Notes: generated by a model not told the origin, from the sequence alone. 35,014 bases of DNA from Candidatus Eiseniibacteriota bacterium (GCA_016880395.1 JAEHDN010000033.1:1-35014), one strand, 5' to 3'; shown: positions 14,585 through 22,841, counted from the first letter of the stretch. Made by a program: numbers and translations.

Positions 14585-14614
14585 ACGGTAGGCTCTTCCC
14601 GCCGGCGGTGTCAA
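14585..14614 (-). promoter_or_regulatory. Sigma70-type promoter for the membrane-protein operon
   Basis: Consensus TTGACA (14614-14609), an 18-base spacer and TACCGT (14590-14585) on the minus strand, 15 bases after the stop of the KOW-like gene. The predicted transcript starts near 14578 and covers the leader frame and the four membrane proteins. Confidence 0.5.
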
Positions 14615-14628
14615 GCATCGTGCAGTCG

Positions 14629-15756
14629 TCAGGACTCGATCATCTCCACGTTGGCCCGGGGAAGGATGCTCTTCGACCCATTGCCGAAGTCCACCTCGAG
14701 CACGCGAACCTTGGCCTCCGTCTCGAGCGCCATGAGCTCCGGCGGAAGGGCGACCACCTTGCCCAGGCGACCGAAGAAGGGCTCCCGGATGACCCGGATG
14801 ACGCTCCCGAGCTCGAGGCCGGCGTGACCCCCGCCGTCCCCGTCCGCGCCCGCGCCGGGGGCCACCGCCTGAGGCACGACGATCTCGGGCCGGAGGACGC
14901 CGGCGCGGATCTGGGTCGCCCCGCTGACCGAGGCCTTCTTCCCCTCACACTGCTTCAGGAGCTCGAACGTCCGGCCGGCCATCGGGATCTCCCCGAAGCC
15001 CTCGGTCACGACGAGCGTGATCCCCTTCTCCTCGGATCCCGTGATCGCGACGCCGAGGTCGTAGCCCAGGAACTCCCGGAGGTCGTGATCGTCGAACCCT
15101 CCGACGACGACCGCCCGCGCCCCGCGCTGGATGGCGTAGCGCAGGACCTTCGTGCTGACGTGCGAGCCGCCCACGAGGATCTTGCCGCGCACCTCCTCGC
15201 CGATTCTCGCCTCGGTGAGGACGTCGCCGGGTCCGTCCACGCAGATGTGGAGGCTACCGACCGTCTCACCGCCGATGCCAAAGATCCCCTGGATGAAGCT
15301 GCCGCGCGTCTCGACCGTCACGCCCTGCCCTTCGTGGACCTCGACGACGGTGCCGTCCACGTAGGCGTCCACCTCGACCGGGATGGGAGGCTCGCGGAGG
15401 ATGGCCTGCCCCGTCACGGTGGAGATGATCTCGAGCGTGCTGTCGACCGGCGCCGTGCACCGGGACTTGAAGAGACCGAAGAAGGAGCGGCTCTCGGCGA
15501 ACGCCTCCCCCTTCTTCAGGTGTGATCCAATTGGCTTGATGAGGCAATCCGGAACGTCCTCGGGAAGCACCCCAAGGATGTTCGCCGCGTTCACCGTCTG
15601 CACGTTGCCCGGCAGCTCGGTGCGGGCCACCACGGTCTCGGCTTCGACCGTCTGGCCGACCGTCACGAGCACGGTTCCGGCGAGGGGGAGCTTCCGCTCC
15701 CGGCGGACCACGGTGAAGCGGGCGACCTTGAGTCCGGGCGTGTACGAGTGGGCCAT
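14629..15756 (-). CDS. Barrel-sandwich-hybrid and KOW-like domain protein, unknown function
   Basis: 375 residues, no signal peptide or membrane helix. The N-terminal 150 residues contain two segments like the barrel-sandwich hybrid fold of lipoyl/RnfC/RpoC-type proteins (LPLAGTVLVTVGQTVEAETVVA; CTAPVDSTLEIISTVTGQAIL followed by VEVDAYVDGTVVEVHEGQGV). The middle has Gly-rich strand/turn motifs (GKILVGGSHVS, GARAVVVGGFDDHDL, GITLVVTEGFG). The last 60 residues look like a KOW/SH3 barrel (GSVIRVIREPFFGRLGKVV, then VRVLEVDFGNGSKSILPRANVEMIE). No lysine in a lipoyl-type ESVK context is seen, so it is probably not itself lipoylated. GAGGAG lies about 8 bases before the ATG. It directly follows the MutL-like ATPase gene (3 bases between stop and start), so they probably act together. 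Confidence 0.75.
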   Translation of the reverse strand: MAHSYTPGLKVARFTVVRRERKLPLAGTVLVTVGQTVEAETVVARTELPGNVQTVNAANILGVLPEDVPDCLIKPIGSHLKKGEAFAESRSFFGLFKSRCTAPVDSTLEIISTVTGQAILREPPIPVEVDAYVDGTVVEVHEGQGVTVETRGSFIQGIFGIGGETVGSLHICVDGPGDVLTEARIGEEVRGKILVGGSHVSTKVLRYAIQRGARAVVVGGFDDHDLREFLGYDLGVAITGSEEKGITLVVTEGFGEIPMAGRTFELLKQCEGKKASVSGATQIRAGVLRPEIVVPQAVAPGAGADGDGGGHAGLELGSVIRVIREPFFGRLGKVVALPPELMALETEAKVRVLEVDFGNGSKSILPRANVEMIES

Positions 15757-15759
15757 GGC

Positions 15760-17580
15760 TCAGCTCCTCACCGCGACCGGGTAGATGTCGAGCGCCTCGT
15801 TCCACTCGGCCAGCTTGGCGATCCGCTGGGTTCGATCCGCGGGGAGCACGAAGGGTTGGCGGCCACGGGCGTCGAGGATCACCCCGACGATCCCACCGCG
15901 GAGGGTCACCGAGCGCTCCTTCCCCTTGCCGGCCCCGACGTCGAGGCCACGGTCGGGGCGGAGCACGGCGTTCACCGTCTGCCCGTCGGGAACGGGGATC
16001 AGCTTCAGCTGGCCGAAGGGAACCGACACCTCCTCCTTCCGACCGTCCGCGTACTCGAGCGCTGCCCGGAGCGCCACCGTCCCCTCCTTGCACGGCCCCA
16101 CCGGTGCGACGCTCGACCCGAGCCGGATCAGGCAATCCTTCTCGAAGACGTGTTTCGCGGCCTCCGGGTGTACGGTCGAGAGGACGCCGAGCTGGGGCAT
16201 CATGAAGATGGAGTCGACCGCCAGCTCCGTCACGTGCTCGGGCAGGAACGCGTCGAGCATCATGAGGGCGGACTGGGCGCGGCGCGGCGCATGCGACAGC
16301 ACGCCGCCGCTCCCCACGAGCAGGTCGAGATGGTCGAGCCGCACGAGCGAGGCGCCACTCCCGGTCTGCTCGAACGTGTCGGAAATCGTCCGCTCCTGCT
16401 GCACGCCCTTCAGCCCCACGGCGAGCATCTTGTGCTGGTCGAACGCGAGCCGGAGCGCTTCCCGCGCGATCGCCTGCTCGATCACCAGCTCGTCCAGGGT
16501 CTGCGGGATCGTCGTCGGGCGGATCATCTTGTTCTTGATCCGGTTCCTGAGATCCGGCTCGCTGATCTCGAAGGGGACCCACCGGAGGATGTTCGGCAGC
16601 CCAGCCTCGGCGAGAACGTTCGAGACGCTGTAGGACATCCCGAGGTTCGCGCTCACGGTGCGGTTGAAGACGCCCTGGAAGACGGAGAAGACGTCCGTGG
16701 TCGCGCCGCCGATGTCCACGCCGAGGACGTTGATCTTCTCGTCCCTGGCGATCGTCTCCATGATGAGGCCGACCGCGCCGGGCGTCGGCATGATGGGGAC
16801 CGGCGACCAGGTCATGAGCTTCTTGTACCCGGGCGCGTGCGCCATGACGTGCTCCATGAAGAGGTCGTGGATCTTGTCGCGCGCCGGCGTGAGGTTCTCG
16901 CGCTCGAGCACGGGCCGGAGGTTGTCCGTCACCACGAGCGCCGTCTTCGAGGCCAGCCGCTCCTCGACGATCGACCGGGCGTCCTTGTTCCCCGCGTAGA
17001 TCACGGGCAGCTCGTAGCCGGCGCCGAGGCGCGCCTTCGGATCCGCCGCCGCCAGCAGCTCCGCCATCTCGGCGACGTGCGAGGTCGTGCCGCCGTCGAT
17101 CCCTCCCGAGAGGAGGATCATGTCGGGCCGGAGCTGGCGGATCCGCTTGATCTTCTCGTGCGGGAGCCGTCCGTCGTTGCTCGCGATGACGTCCATCACG
17201 ATCGCCCCCGCGCCGAGCGCCGCGCGCTGCGCGCTCTCGCCCGTCATGCTCTTCACGACGCCGGAGACCATCATCTGGAGCCCGCCCCCCGCGCTCGATG
17301 TCGAGATGTAGAGATCGACCCCCTCGTTCCCCTTCTGGGGCGTGAGTATCCGCTCACCATCGAGCAGCTTCCGACCCGCCAGCTCCTCGACCTCCATGAT
17401 GGCGTTGAGCACCCCGCGGGTGACGTCCTCGAAGGGAGCCTCGACCGTGGTGGGCGCCTCGCCGCGCACGATGAGGCGATACTCGCCGCCTCGGCGCTCG
17501 ATCAGGATCGCCTTGGTGGTCGTGCTGCCGCAGTCGGTCGCGAGAATCGAGTTCAGCTCGTCGGGCTTCGGAAGGGTCAC
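15760..17580 (-). CDS. MutL/GlmL-family ASKHA ATPase (glutamate mutase accessory type), without a mutase
   Basis: 606 residues of the family that includes MutL/GlmL, the accessory protein of B12-dependent glutamate mutase (not the DNA-repair MutL). It has the actin/hexokinase/Hsp70 ATP-binding elements: phosphate-1 loop ATDCGSTTTKA (Asp16), phosphate-2 GVDIGGATTDVFSVF, and an adenosine-type loop LLVGSGGVLSHAP. Other typical parts are SSAGGGLQMMVSGVV, DMILLSGGIDGG, VIYAGNKDAR and PTPGAVGLIME. No mutase subunit (mutS, mutE or other B12 enzyme) lies in the window, and the gene is instead joined by a GTGA overlap to a small helical protein and followed by the KOW-like protein. Its C-terminal 100 residues form a beta-rich region (LKLIPVPDGQTVNAVLRPDRGLD). 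The role as ATPase of a different system is inference. Confidence 0.85.
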   Translation of the reverse strand: MTLPKPDELNSILATDCGSTTTKAILIERRGGEYRLIVRGEAPTTVEAPFEDVTRGVLNAIMEVEELAGRKLLDGERILTPQKGNEGVDLYISTSSAGGGLQMMVSGVVKSMTGESAQRAALGAGAIVMDVIASNDGRLPHEKIKRIRQLRPDMILLSGGIDGGTTSHVAEMAELLAAADPKARLGAGYELPVIYAGNKDARSIVEERLASKTALVVTDNLRPVLERENLTPARDKIHDLFMEHVMAHAPGYKKLMTWSPVPIMPTPGAVGLIMETIARDEKINVLGVDIGGATTDVFSVFQGVFNRTVSANLGMSYSVSNVLAEAGLPNILRWVPFEISEPDLRNRIKNKMIRPTTIPQTLDELVIEQAIAREALRLAFDQHKMLAVGLKGVQQERTISDTFEQTGSGASLVRLDHLDLLVGSGGVLSHAPRRAQSALMMLDAFLPEHVTELAVDSIFMMPQLGVLSTVHPEAAKHVFEKDCLIRLGSSVAPVGPCKEGTVALRAALEYADGRKEEVSVPFGQLKLIPVPDGQTVNAVLRPDRGLDVGAGKGKERSVTLRGGIVGVILDARGRQPFVLPADRTQRIAKLAEWNEALDIYPVAVRS

Positions 17581-17870
17581 GAGGATTCCTTTCGTCGGTT
17601 CCGCTCGGCGTCGCGCTCCGCGCGGCGTCGCGCCTTGTCTGCCCGCTCCTCGGCGCGCGTCGCCTCGTCCCGCGCCTCGATCTTCACGAGGAGCGTCTCG
17701 AGGGTGTCGCGCCGCTCCACGAGGGCGGCGAATCGTTCGTAGTCCGGAACCGAGACGAAGGCCCGGACCATCGGTTCGAAAAAGTAGAGCGCCTGGCTCC
17801 CCACGAACGAAAGGGGTTTGACGCTCTCGAGCGTCAGGATCGCGGGCACCGTCATGCGGAGCGCGACCAC
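17577..17870 (-). CDS. Small helical protein ahead of the MutL-like ATPase
   Basis: 97 residues from the first canonical start (GTG 17870). The core MTVPAILTLESVKPLSFVGSQALYFFEP looks like a membrane-associated helix, followed by PDYERFAALVERRDTLETLLVKIEAR and a charged coiled-coil tail rich in Arg/Glu/Ala. The same frame continues upstream with coding-like residues (LSPEDDALLQRIAERVVALR preceded by a Gly/Pro linker and KWWRSWKRASS) as far as about 18032, with no ATG, GTG or TTG; the GTG used here has a GGAG only 3 bases away. The true start is therefore probably further upstream, overlapping the PH-like gene. Its stop overlaps the start of the ATPase (GTGA). No known function. Confidence 0.65.
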   Translation of the reverse strand: MVALRMTVPAILTLESVKPLSFVGSQALYFFEPMVRAFVSVPDYERFAALVERRDTLETLLVKIEARDEATRAEERADKARRRAERDAERNRRKESS

Positions 17871-17976
17871 CCGCTCCGCGATCCGCTGGAGGAGCGCGTC
17901 GTCCTCGGGCGAGAGGCCATGCTGCCCGCTTCCCCCCGGGGGCCCGAACGCCCCGGAGCCCGGCGCGACCGGCCCC

Positions 17977-18432
17977 TCAGGACGCGGCGGCGCCGGACTT
18001 GAGGCGCGCTTCCACGAACGCCACCACTTGATCGCGATTTCCTCCGAACAGGAGCCGGACGCCGCGGTAGGCCTCCAGCCAGCTCCGCCGCTCGAACGGG
18101 CTCAGGAATACGCCCGTCCGGTCCACCGTCATACGCCGCATCTCCGTCCAGGGACGGACGCGGGCCACGCCCAGCGACCGCACCTCGACCGCGTCCTCGG
18201 TCAGCCGGTAGGCGGTGGGAAAGAGAAAGGACGAGAGTGAAGCCAACACGAACAGCGGCGTCGCCACTCCGAGGACGGCATCCTGGGTCCCTCGCGCCAC
18301 GAGCACGCCCAGGACCACGGCCGAGCCGACCAGCACCGCCGCCGCGAGCGGACGCTCGCGGGCCGGCCACGCGGTCCAGCTGAGCGCGCCCCCCGGTGGC
18401 GCCGGGCGGCGCCCGCGATCAGCCTCCGGCAC
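17977..18432 (-). CDS. Membrane protein with two helices and a bacterial PH-like domain
   Basis: 151 residues. After a Pro/Arg-rich start come two adjacent membrane segments (LAAAVLVGSAVVLGVLVA and AVLGVATPLFVLASLSSFLF), then a soluble part reading YRLTEDAVEVRSLGVARVRPWTEM followed by VDRTGVFLSPF, which has the strand pattern of a bacterial PH domain (YxLTxxxVxVRxxGxxxxxPWxxI). It ends in a helix (RDQVVAFVEARL). Start GTG 18432 lies inside the end of gcvPB (14-base overlap), so it is probably expressed with the glycine cleavage genes. The specific function is unknown; the fold call is moderate. Confidence 0.7.
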   Translation of the reverse strand: MPEADRGRRPAPPGGALSWTAWPARERPLAAAVLVGSAVVLGVLVARGTQDAVLGVATPLFVLASLSSFLFPTAYRLTEDAVEVRSLGVARVRPWTEMRRMTVDRTGVFLSPFERRSWLEAYRGVRLLFGGNRDQVVAFVEARLKSGAAAS

Positions 18433-19888
18433 CCTCGGCCTCGAGATCCTGCCACGAGAGGATGAGCTTGCGCGCTGCCCGAGCCTCGTCCAGCCGGCGG
18501 ACCGGGGTGCGGGTCGGGGCCGCGTGGACGCGGTCCGGATCCTCCGCGCTCTCTCGGTCGATCTGGAGCATCGCGTCCGCGAAGGCGTCGAGGCTCCCCT
18601 TGGTCTCCGTCTCGGTGGGCTCGATCATGAGCGCTTCCTCGACGATGAGCGGGAAGTAGATCGTGGGCGCATGCATGCCGAAATCGAGGAGGCGCTTCGC
18701 GATGTCGAGCGCCTTCACCCCGCGCGCCTTCTGCCGGGACGCGGAGAGGACGAATTCGTGCATGCAGGGGCCCTCGTGGGAGGCCGCGTACGCGTCCTTC
18801 AGTCTGGCCTTCAGGTAGTTCGCGTTGAGGATCGCCTCGCGGCTCGCCTCGCCGATGCCCGAGGCGCCGAGCGAGCGCATGTAGCAGAGCGCCCGCACCA
18901 GAATTCCAAAGTTCCCGTAGTAGGAGTGCACGCGCCCGATGGAGCGCGGCCGGTCGACATTCCACCGGTAGTGGTCACCGTCCTGCTCGAGCACGGGCAT
19001 CGGCAGGTAGGGCTCGAGCTCCTTCCGAACGCAGAGCACGCCTCCCCCCGGGCCGCCGCCGCCGTGGGGGGTCGAAAAGGTCTTGTGGAGATTGATGTGC
19101 GCGAAGTCGAAGCCCATCGCCCCCGGGCTCGCGAGCCCCATCATCGCGTTCAGGTTCGCCCCGTCGAGGTAGAGGAGCGCCCCGGCATCGTGGATGAGCC
19201 GCGCGATGGTGCCGACCTGCCGCTCGAAGATCCCGAGCGTGTTCGGATTCGTCAGCATCATGGCGGCTGTCCGCGGCGAGATCGCCCGCTCGAGCGCGGC
19301 CAGGTCCACGCATCCGTCCGGACCCGAGGGGATCTGGACCACCCGGTACCCGACCTGGTGCACGGTGGACGGGTTCGTTCCGTGCGCGGAGTCGGGGACG
19401 ATGACCTCCTCGCGCGCGTCGCCCCGGTCCGTGTGATAGGCGCGCGCCATGAGCACGGCGGTGAGCTCGCACTGCGCGCCGGCGGCCGGCTGCGTGGTGA
19501 TCCCGGGCATGCCCATGATCGCCCGGAGCCACTCGTGCAGCTCCGCGACCACGGCGAGCGCCCCCTGCACGAGATCATCCGGCTGCATGGGGTGGATCCC
19601 CGCAAAACCCGGGATGCGGGCCATCTCGTCGTTCAGCTTCGGGTTGTATTTCATGGTGCAGGAGCCGAGCGGATAGATGGCCTTGTCGATGTGATGGTTC
19701 AGGGTCGAGAGGTTCACGAAGTGGCGCATGGCCGTGGGCTCGGAGATCTCGGGTAGCGCCGCAGGCTCCTTCCGCACCCGGTCGGCCGGGAGCAGGCGAT
19801 CGATCCCCTGCGCGGGCACGTCGAGCGGCATGAGCCGCGGGCCGCGGTGCCCGGGGACCGACAGCTCGTGGAGGGTCAGCTCCGGCAT
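18419..19888 (-). CDS. gcvPB: Glycine dehydrogenase (decarboxylating), subunit 2
   Basis: C-terminal half of the split P-protein; with GcvPA it decarboxylates glycine and passes the aminomethyl group to lipoyl-GcvH. The PLP lysine is Lys269 in INLHKTFSTPHGGGGPGGG. Other family blocks: AIYPLGSCTMKYNPKLN, QPAAGAQCELTAVLMARAYH, VPDSAHGTNPSTV, MLTNPNTLGIFE, YLDGANLNAMMG, NFGILVRALCYMRSLG and YFPLIVEEALMIEPTETE. 489 residues is normal for the split form. The ATG has GGGAGGAGG 4 bases upstream, inside the end of gcvPA (13-base overlap), so the two subunits are translated together. Confidence 0.97.
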   Translation of the reverse strand: MPELTLHELSVPGHRGPRLMPLDVPAQGIDRLLPADRVRKEPAALPEISEPTAMRHFVNLSTLNHHIDKAIYPLGSCTMKYNPKLNDEMARIPGFAGIHPMQPDDLVQGALAVVAELHEWLRAIMGMPGITTQPAAGAQCELTAVLMARAYHTDRGDAREEVIVPDSAHGTNPSTVHQVGYRVVQIPSGPDGCVDLAALERAISPRTAAMMLTNPNTLGIFERQVGTIARLIHDAGALLYLDGANLNAMMGLASPGAMGFDFAHINLHKTFSTPHGGGGPGGGVLCVRKELEPYLPMPVLEQDGDHYRWNVDRPRSIGRVHSYYGNFGILVRALCYMRSLGASGIGEASREAILNANYLKARLKDAYAASHEGPCMHEFVLSASRQKARGVKALDIAKRLLDFGMHAPTIYFPLIVEEALMIEPTETETKGSLDAFADAMLQIDRESAEDPDRVHAAPTRTPVRRLDEARAARKLILSWQDLEAEGAGG

Positions 19889-21261
19889 GCGGCCTCCTCC
19901 CGGGGTCTCCCCGCGTGGGCCTTGGCCCACGAGGCGAGCGTGTCGACGTAGCGGTCGAGGTCCTCCCGGCTTCGCTTCTCCGTGACCGCGACGAGCAGGT
20001 GGTTCGGGCGCGTCCGATCGAACCGACCGAGCGGGATGCCCGCGAGGATGCGGCGGTCCAGCGCGGCCCTCGCGAAGGACTCGGCCGGCGCCGGGAGTCG
20101 GAGCACGAGCTCGCGGAAGAAGGGTGCCTCCGCGTGCGCGAGCCGCACGCCGGGGATCTCCCCGATCCGGTCCGCGAGATAGTGCGCCCGCTCCAGGCAC
20201 TGGGTCGCCACGTCGCGGAGTCCCTGCGCCCCGAGGAGTGCGAGGTAGACCGTGTTGGCGAGCGCCATGAGCCCCTGGTTCGTGCAGATGTTGGAGGTCG
20301 CGCGCTCGCGGCGGATGTGCTGCTCGCGGGTCTGGAGGGTGAGCACGTAGCCGCGCTTCCCGTCGAGATCCACGGTCACGCCGGCGAGGCGGCCCGGAAG
20401 GCGGCGCACCTCGGCCTTGCGAATGGCGAAGAAACCGACCAGCGGTCCGCCGTAGCTCATCGGAACGCCGAGCGGCTGCCCCTCTCCGAAGACAACGTCC
20501 GCGCCGTCATGGCCCGGGGGGCGCAGGATCGCGAGCGCCACCGGATCGGCGGCCGCCAGCGAGTAGGCCCCGATCTCGTGGGCGGCCTGCGTCAGCGCGG
20601 CCCCGTCCTCCACCACGCCCTCGAAGTTGGGCTGCGCCCAGATCACGGCGGCGACGTCGTTCCCGGCCGAGGCGATCGGCCCGATCGCGGTGCGGCCGGC
20701 CTCGAGCGGGATCTCCTCGAGCCGGAAACCACCCGCCGACGCGTACGTGCGGAGCACCTCGCGCGTGTGCGGGTGGACGCCGGTCGAGCAGAGTACGCGA
20801 GGGCGCCCCTTTGCGCCTGCCGCGAAGACGGCCGCCTCGACCGCGGCGGTCGCGCCGTCGTAGAGCGAGGCGTTCGCGACCTCCATGCCGGTCAGCTCGC
20901 GGATCATCGACTGGTACTCGAAGATCACCTGCAGCGTGCCCTGCGCGACCTCGGGCTGATAGGGTGTGTAGGCGGTGGCGAACTCGGATCGTGAGACGAT
21001 GGAGCGGAGCGCGGCGGGGATGAAGTGGTCGTAGATGCCGCCGCCCAGGAAGCAGGCGTACCGGCTCGCATCGGCGTTTCGTTCGGCCCACAGCTCGAAG
21101 CGCCGCGCGATCTCGTACTCGGCGAGTGGCGCGGGGAGCGGGAGGGGTCCGGACAAGCGGAACTCCGATGGGATCGAGGCCCAGAGATCCTCTTCCCGCG
21201 GGACGCCGATCCGCTCGAGCATGGCCCGGCGCTCGGCGTCGCTGCGGCCGACGAAGCTCAC
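19876..21261 (-). CDS. gcvPA: Glycine dehydrogenase (decarboxylating), subunit 1
   Basis: N-terminal half of the split P-protein, 461 residues, the partner of GcvPB in a heterotetramer. It has the PLP-fold features of the family without the lysine: CFLGGGIYDHFIPA, TAYTPYQPEVAQGTLQVIFEYQ, SLYDGATAAVEA, VIWAQPNFEGVVED, VFGEGQPLGVPMSYGGP, RREQHIRRE-type TLQTREQHIRRERATSNIC and NQGLMALANTVYLALLG. The start is GTG 21261 in a GTGA overlap with gcvH; in-frame sequence upstream has no family match. It overlaps gcvPB by 13 bases at its end. Confidence 0.97.
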   Translation of the reverse strand: MSFVGRSDAERRAMLERIGVPREEDLWASIPSEFRLSGPLPLPAPLAEYEIARRFELWAERNADASRYACFLGGGIYDHFIPAALRSIVSRSEFATAYTPYQPEVAQGTLQVIFEYQSMIRELTGMEVANASLYDGATAAVEAAVFAAGAKGRPRVLCSTGVHPHTREVLRTYASAGGFRLEEIPLEAGRTAIGPIASAGNDVAAVIWAQPNFEGVVEDGAALTQAAHEIGAYSLAAADPVALAILRPPGHDGADVVFGEGQPLGVPMSYGGPLVGFFAIRKAEVRRLPGRLAGVTVDLDGKRGYVLTLQTREQHIRRERATSNICTNQGLMALANTVYLALLGAQGLRDVATQCLERAHYLADRIGEIPGVRLAHAEAPFFRELVLRLPAPAESFARAALDRRILAGIPLGRFDRTRPNHLLVAVTEKRSREDLDRYVDTLASWAKAHAGRPREEAACRS

Positions 21262-21644
21262 GCGTGAGCCCCCAGGCTCTTCTCGTAGTCGTCGGCGGAG
21301 AGGAGCGCGTTCACCTCGGCCGGGGACTCGAGGCGGATGCGCACCATCCACCCGTCCTTGTAGGGGGACCGGTTCACGAGCGCCGGATCGTCCTTCAGCG
21401 CGCCGTTGACGGCGACGATCTCGCCCGTGACCGGAGCGAAGAGGTCGCTCACCGTCTTCACGGCGTCGATCGTGCCAAAGGCCTTCATCTGGGCGACGCG
21501 GGTGCCGGGCGCCGGGAGCTCCACGAAGATCACGTCGCCCAGCTCACCCTGCGCGTAGTCGGTCACCCCGACCACGGCTTCCCCGCCCTCGACCTTGATC
21601 CACTCGTGCTCCTTGGTGTAGCGCAGCTCGCGCGGCACGTTCAT
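21258..21644 (-). CDS. gcvH: Glycine cleavage system H protein
   Basis: A 128-residue lipoyl carrier that shuttles the aminomethyl group between the P, T and L proteins. The start LRYTKEHEWIKVEGGEAVVGVTDYAQ and the middle GDVIFVELPAPGTRV are typical, as is the lipoyl site TIDAVKTVSDLFAPVTGEIV with Lys63. The C terminus YKDGWMVRIRLESP and LLSADDYEKSL also match. The ATG sits in an ATGA overlap with gcvT and has GAGGAGG 5 bases upstream. The lipM-like gene further along the same strand could supply its octanoyl group. Confidence 0.97.
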   Translation of the reverse strand: MNVPRELRYTKEHEWIKVEGGEAVVGVTDYAQGELGDVIFVELPAPGTRVAQMKAFGTIDAVKTVSDLFAPVTGEIVAVNGALKDDPALVNRSPYKDGWMVRIRLESPAEVNALLSADDYEKSLGAHA

Positions 21645-22774
21645 TCGGGCCTCCTCGGTTTCGGCGATCGCACGGATCCTTCGCGGTACATCGGGCGCGC
21701 GGTGACCTTCGCGGGCACGGCGTGGCCGCGCGTGACGACCTCCACCCGCTCGCCGGGTGCGGACACCTCGCGCGCGAGATAGGCCATGCCGATCGGCCGT
21801 CCCATCGAGATCCCCATCGAGCCGCTCGTGACCCGTCCCACGGACTGCCCGCCGCGCGTCACGTCGGCACCGGCTCGCGCGATCTTGTCCTCTTCGAGGA
21901 CGAACCCCTGGAGGCGGCGGGAGACGCCGACTTCCTTGGCGCGGCGGAGCGACTCGGCCCCGATGAACTCCTTCTTGTCCCAGCGGACCGTCCAGCCGAG
22001 CCCCGCCTCGACCGGGTTCGTGGTCTCGTCGATGTCGTTCCCGTAGAGGCAGTAGCCCATCTCGAGCCGCAGCGTGTCGCGCGCGCCGAGCCCGATCGGG
22101 CGGATGCCTTCGGGGGCGCCCGCCTCGAACACGCGGTCCCACAGCTCGAGCGCCCGAGGCGCTCGGACGTAGATCTCGAATCCGTCCTCGCCGGTGTAGC
22201 CGGTGCGCGAGACCAGCGTCCAGTCGTCGCCGCTCCCGATCTCGAACCCTTCGTAGAACCCGAGCGCGCGCACCCGGTCGCCGTAGAGGCGCGCGACCAC
22301 GTCCTCGGCGCGGGGCCCCTGCACCGCGAGCTGGGCGGTCTCCGCGTTCTCATCGACCACGGTCACGTCCGGGGGCGCGTGCTCCCGCACCCAGGCGAGG
22401 TCCTTGTCGAAGTTGGCGGCGTTCACGACCAGGAGACGATCGGCGCCGAGGCCGTAGACGAGGAGGTCGTCGATGATCCCGCCGCTCTCGAGGCACATCG
22501 GCGTGTAGACGACCTTTCCGATCGGCATGTCTCCCGCCTCGTTCGTGACGAGGCGGTTGGCGAGCGCGATCGCGCCGCGGCCCGTGAGCCGGATCTCTCC
22601 CATGTGGGACACGTCGAAGACGCCGACGCCGGCCCGGACGGCCTTGTGCTCGGCCATGATGCCCTCGTACTGGATCGGCATCTCGTGGCCGGCAAAGGGG
22701 ACCATCTTGGCTCCGAGAGCCACGTGGCGGGGATGGAACGGGGTGCGTTTCAGCGCGGAGGCGGTTTCGAGCAT
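21641..22774 (-). CDS. gcvT: Aminomethyltransferase (glycine cleavage T protein)
   Basis: Releases ammonia from aminomethyl-GcvH and makes 5,10-methylene-tetrahydrofolate. 377 residues, the normal size. Typical stretches: LKRTPFHPRHVALGAKMVPFAGHEMPIQY split by a short N-terminal extension, VGVFDVSHMGEIRLTG, VYTPMCLESGGIIDDLLVY, VVNAANFDKDLAWV, LAVQGPRAED, SRTGYTGEDGFEIYV, GLGARDTLRLEMGYCLYGNDI, TSGSMGISMGRPIGMAYL. AAAGGAAAGAGG lies just before the ATG. It is the first gene of the glycine cleavage operon, 67 bases after uvrA; that gap is too short for a glycine riboswitch and only weak promoter matches are seen. Confidence 0.97.
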   Translation of the reverse strand: MLETASALKRTPFHPRHVALGAKMVPFAGHEMPIQYEGIMAEHKAVRAGVGVFDVSHMGEIRLTGRGAIALANRLVTNEAGDMPIGKVVYTPMCLESGGIIDDLLVYGLGADRLLVVNAANFDKDLAWVREHAPPDVTVVDENAETAQLAVQGPRAEDVVARLYGDRVRALGFYEGFEIGSGDDWTLVSRTGYTGEDGFEIYVRAPRALELWDRVFEAGAPEGIRPIGLGARDTLRLEMGYCLYGNDIDETTNPVEAGLGWTVRWDKKEFIGAESLRRAKEVGVSRRLQGFVLEEDKIARAGADVTRGGQSVGRVTSGSMGISMGRPIGMAYLAREVSAPGERVEVVTRGHAVPAKVTARPMYREGSVRSPKPRRPE

Positions 22775-22841
22775 CCTCTTTCCTTTGTGACAGATACGGC
22801 GTCGTTCGGGACGGGCAACCTTAGCACATCCCGGGGGGAAT

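Noticed and set aside
15748..17742. A 664-codon plus-strand open frame opposite the MutL-type ATPase
   Set aside because: Antisense shadow; the minus-strand protein has intact ATP-binding loops.
22775..22841. Glycine riboswitch before gcvT
   Set aside because: The gap to uvrA is only 67 bases, too short for even a single glycine aptamer, and no aptamer core was seen.
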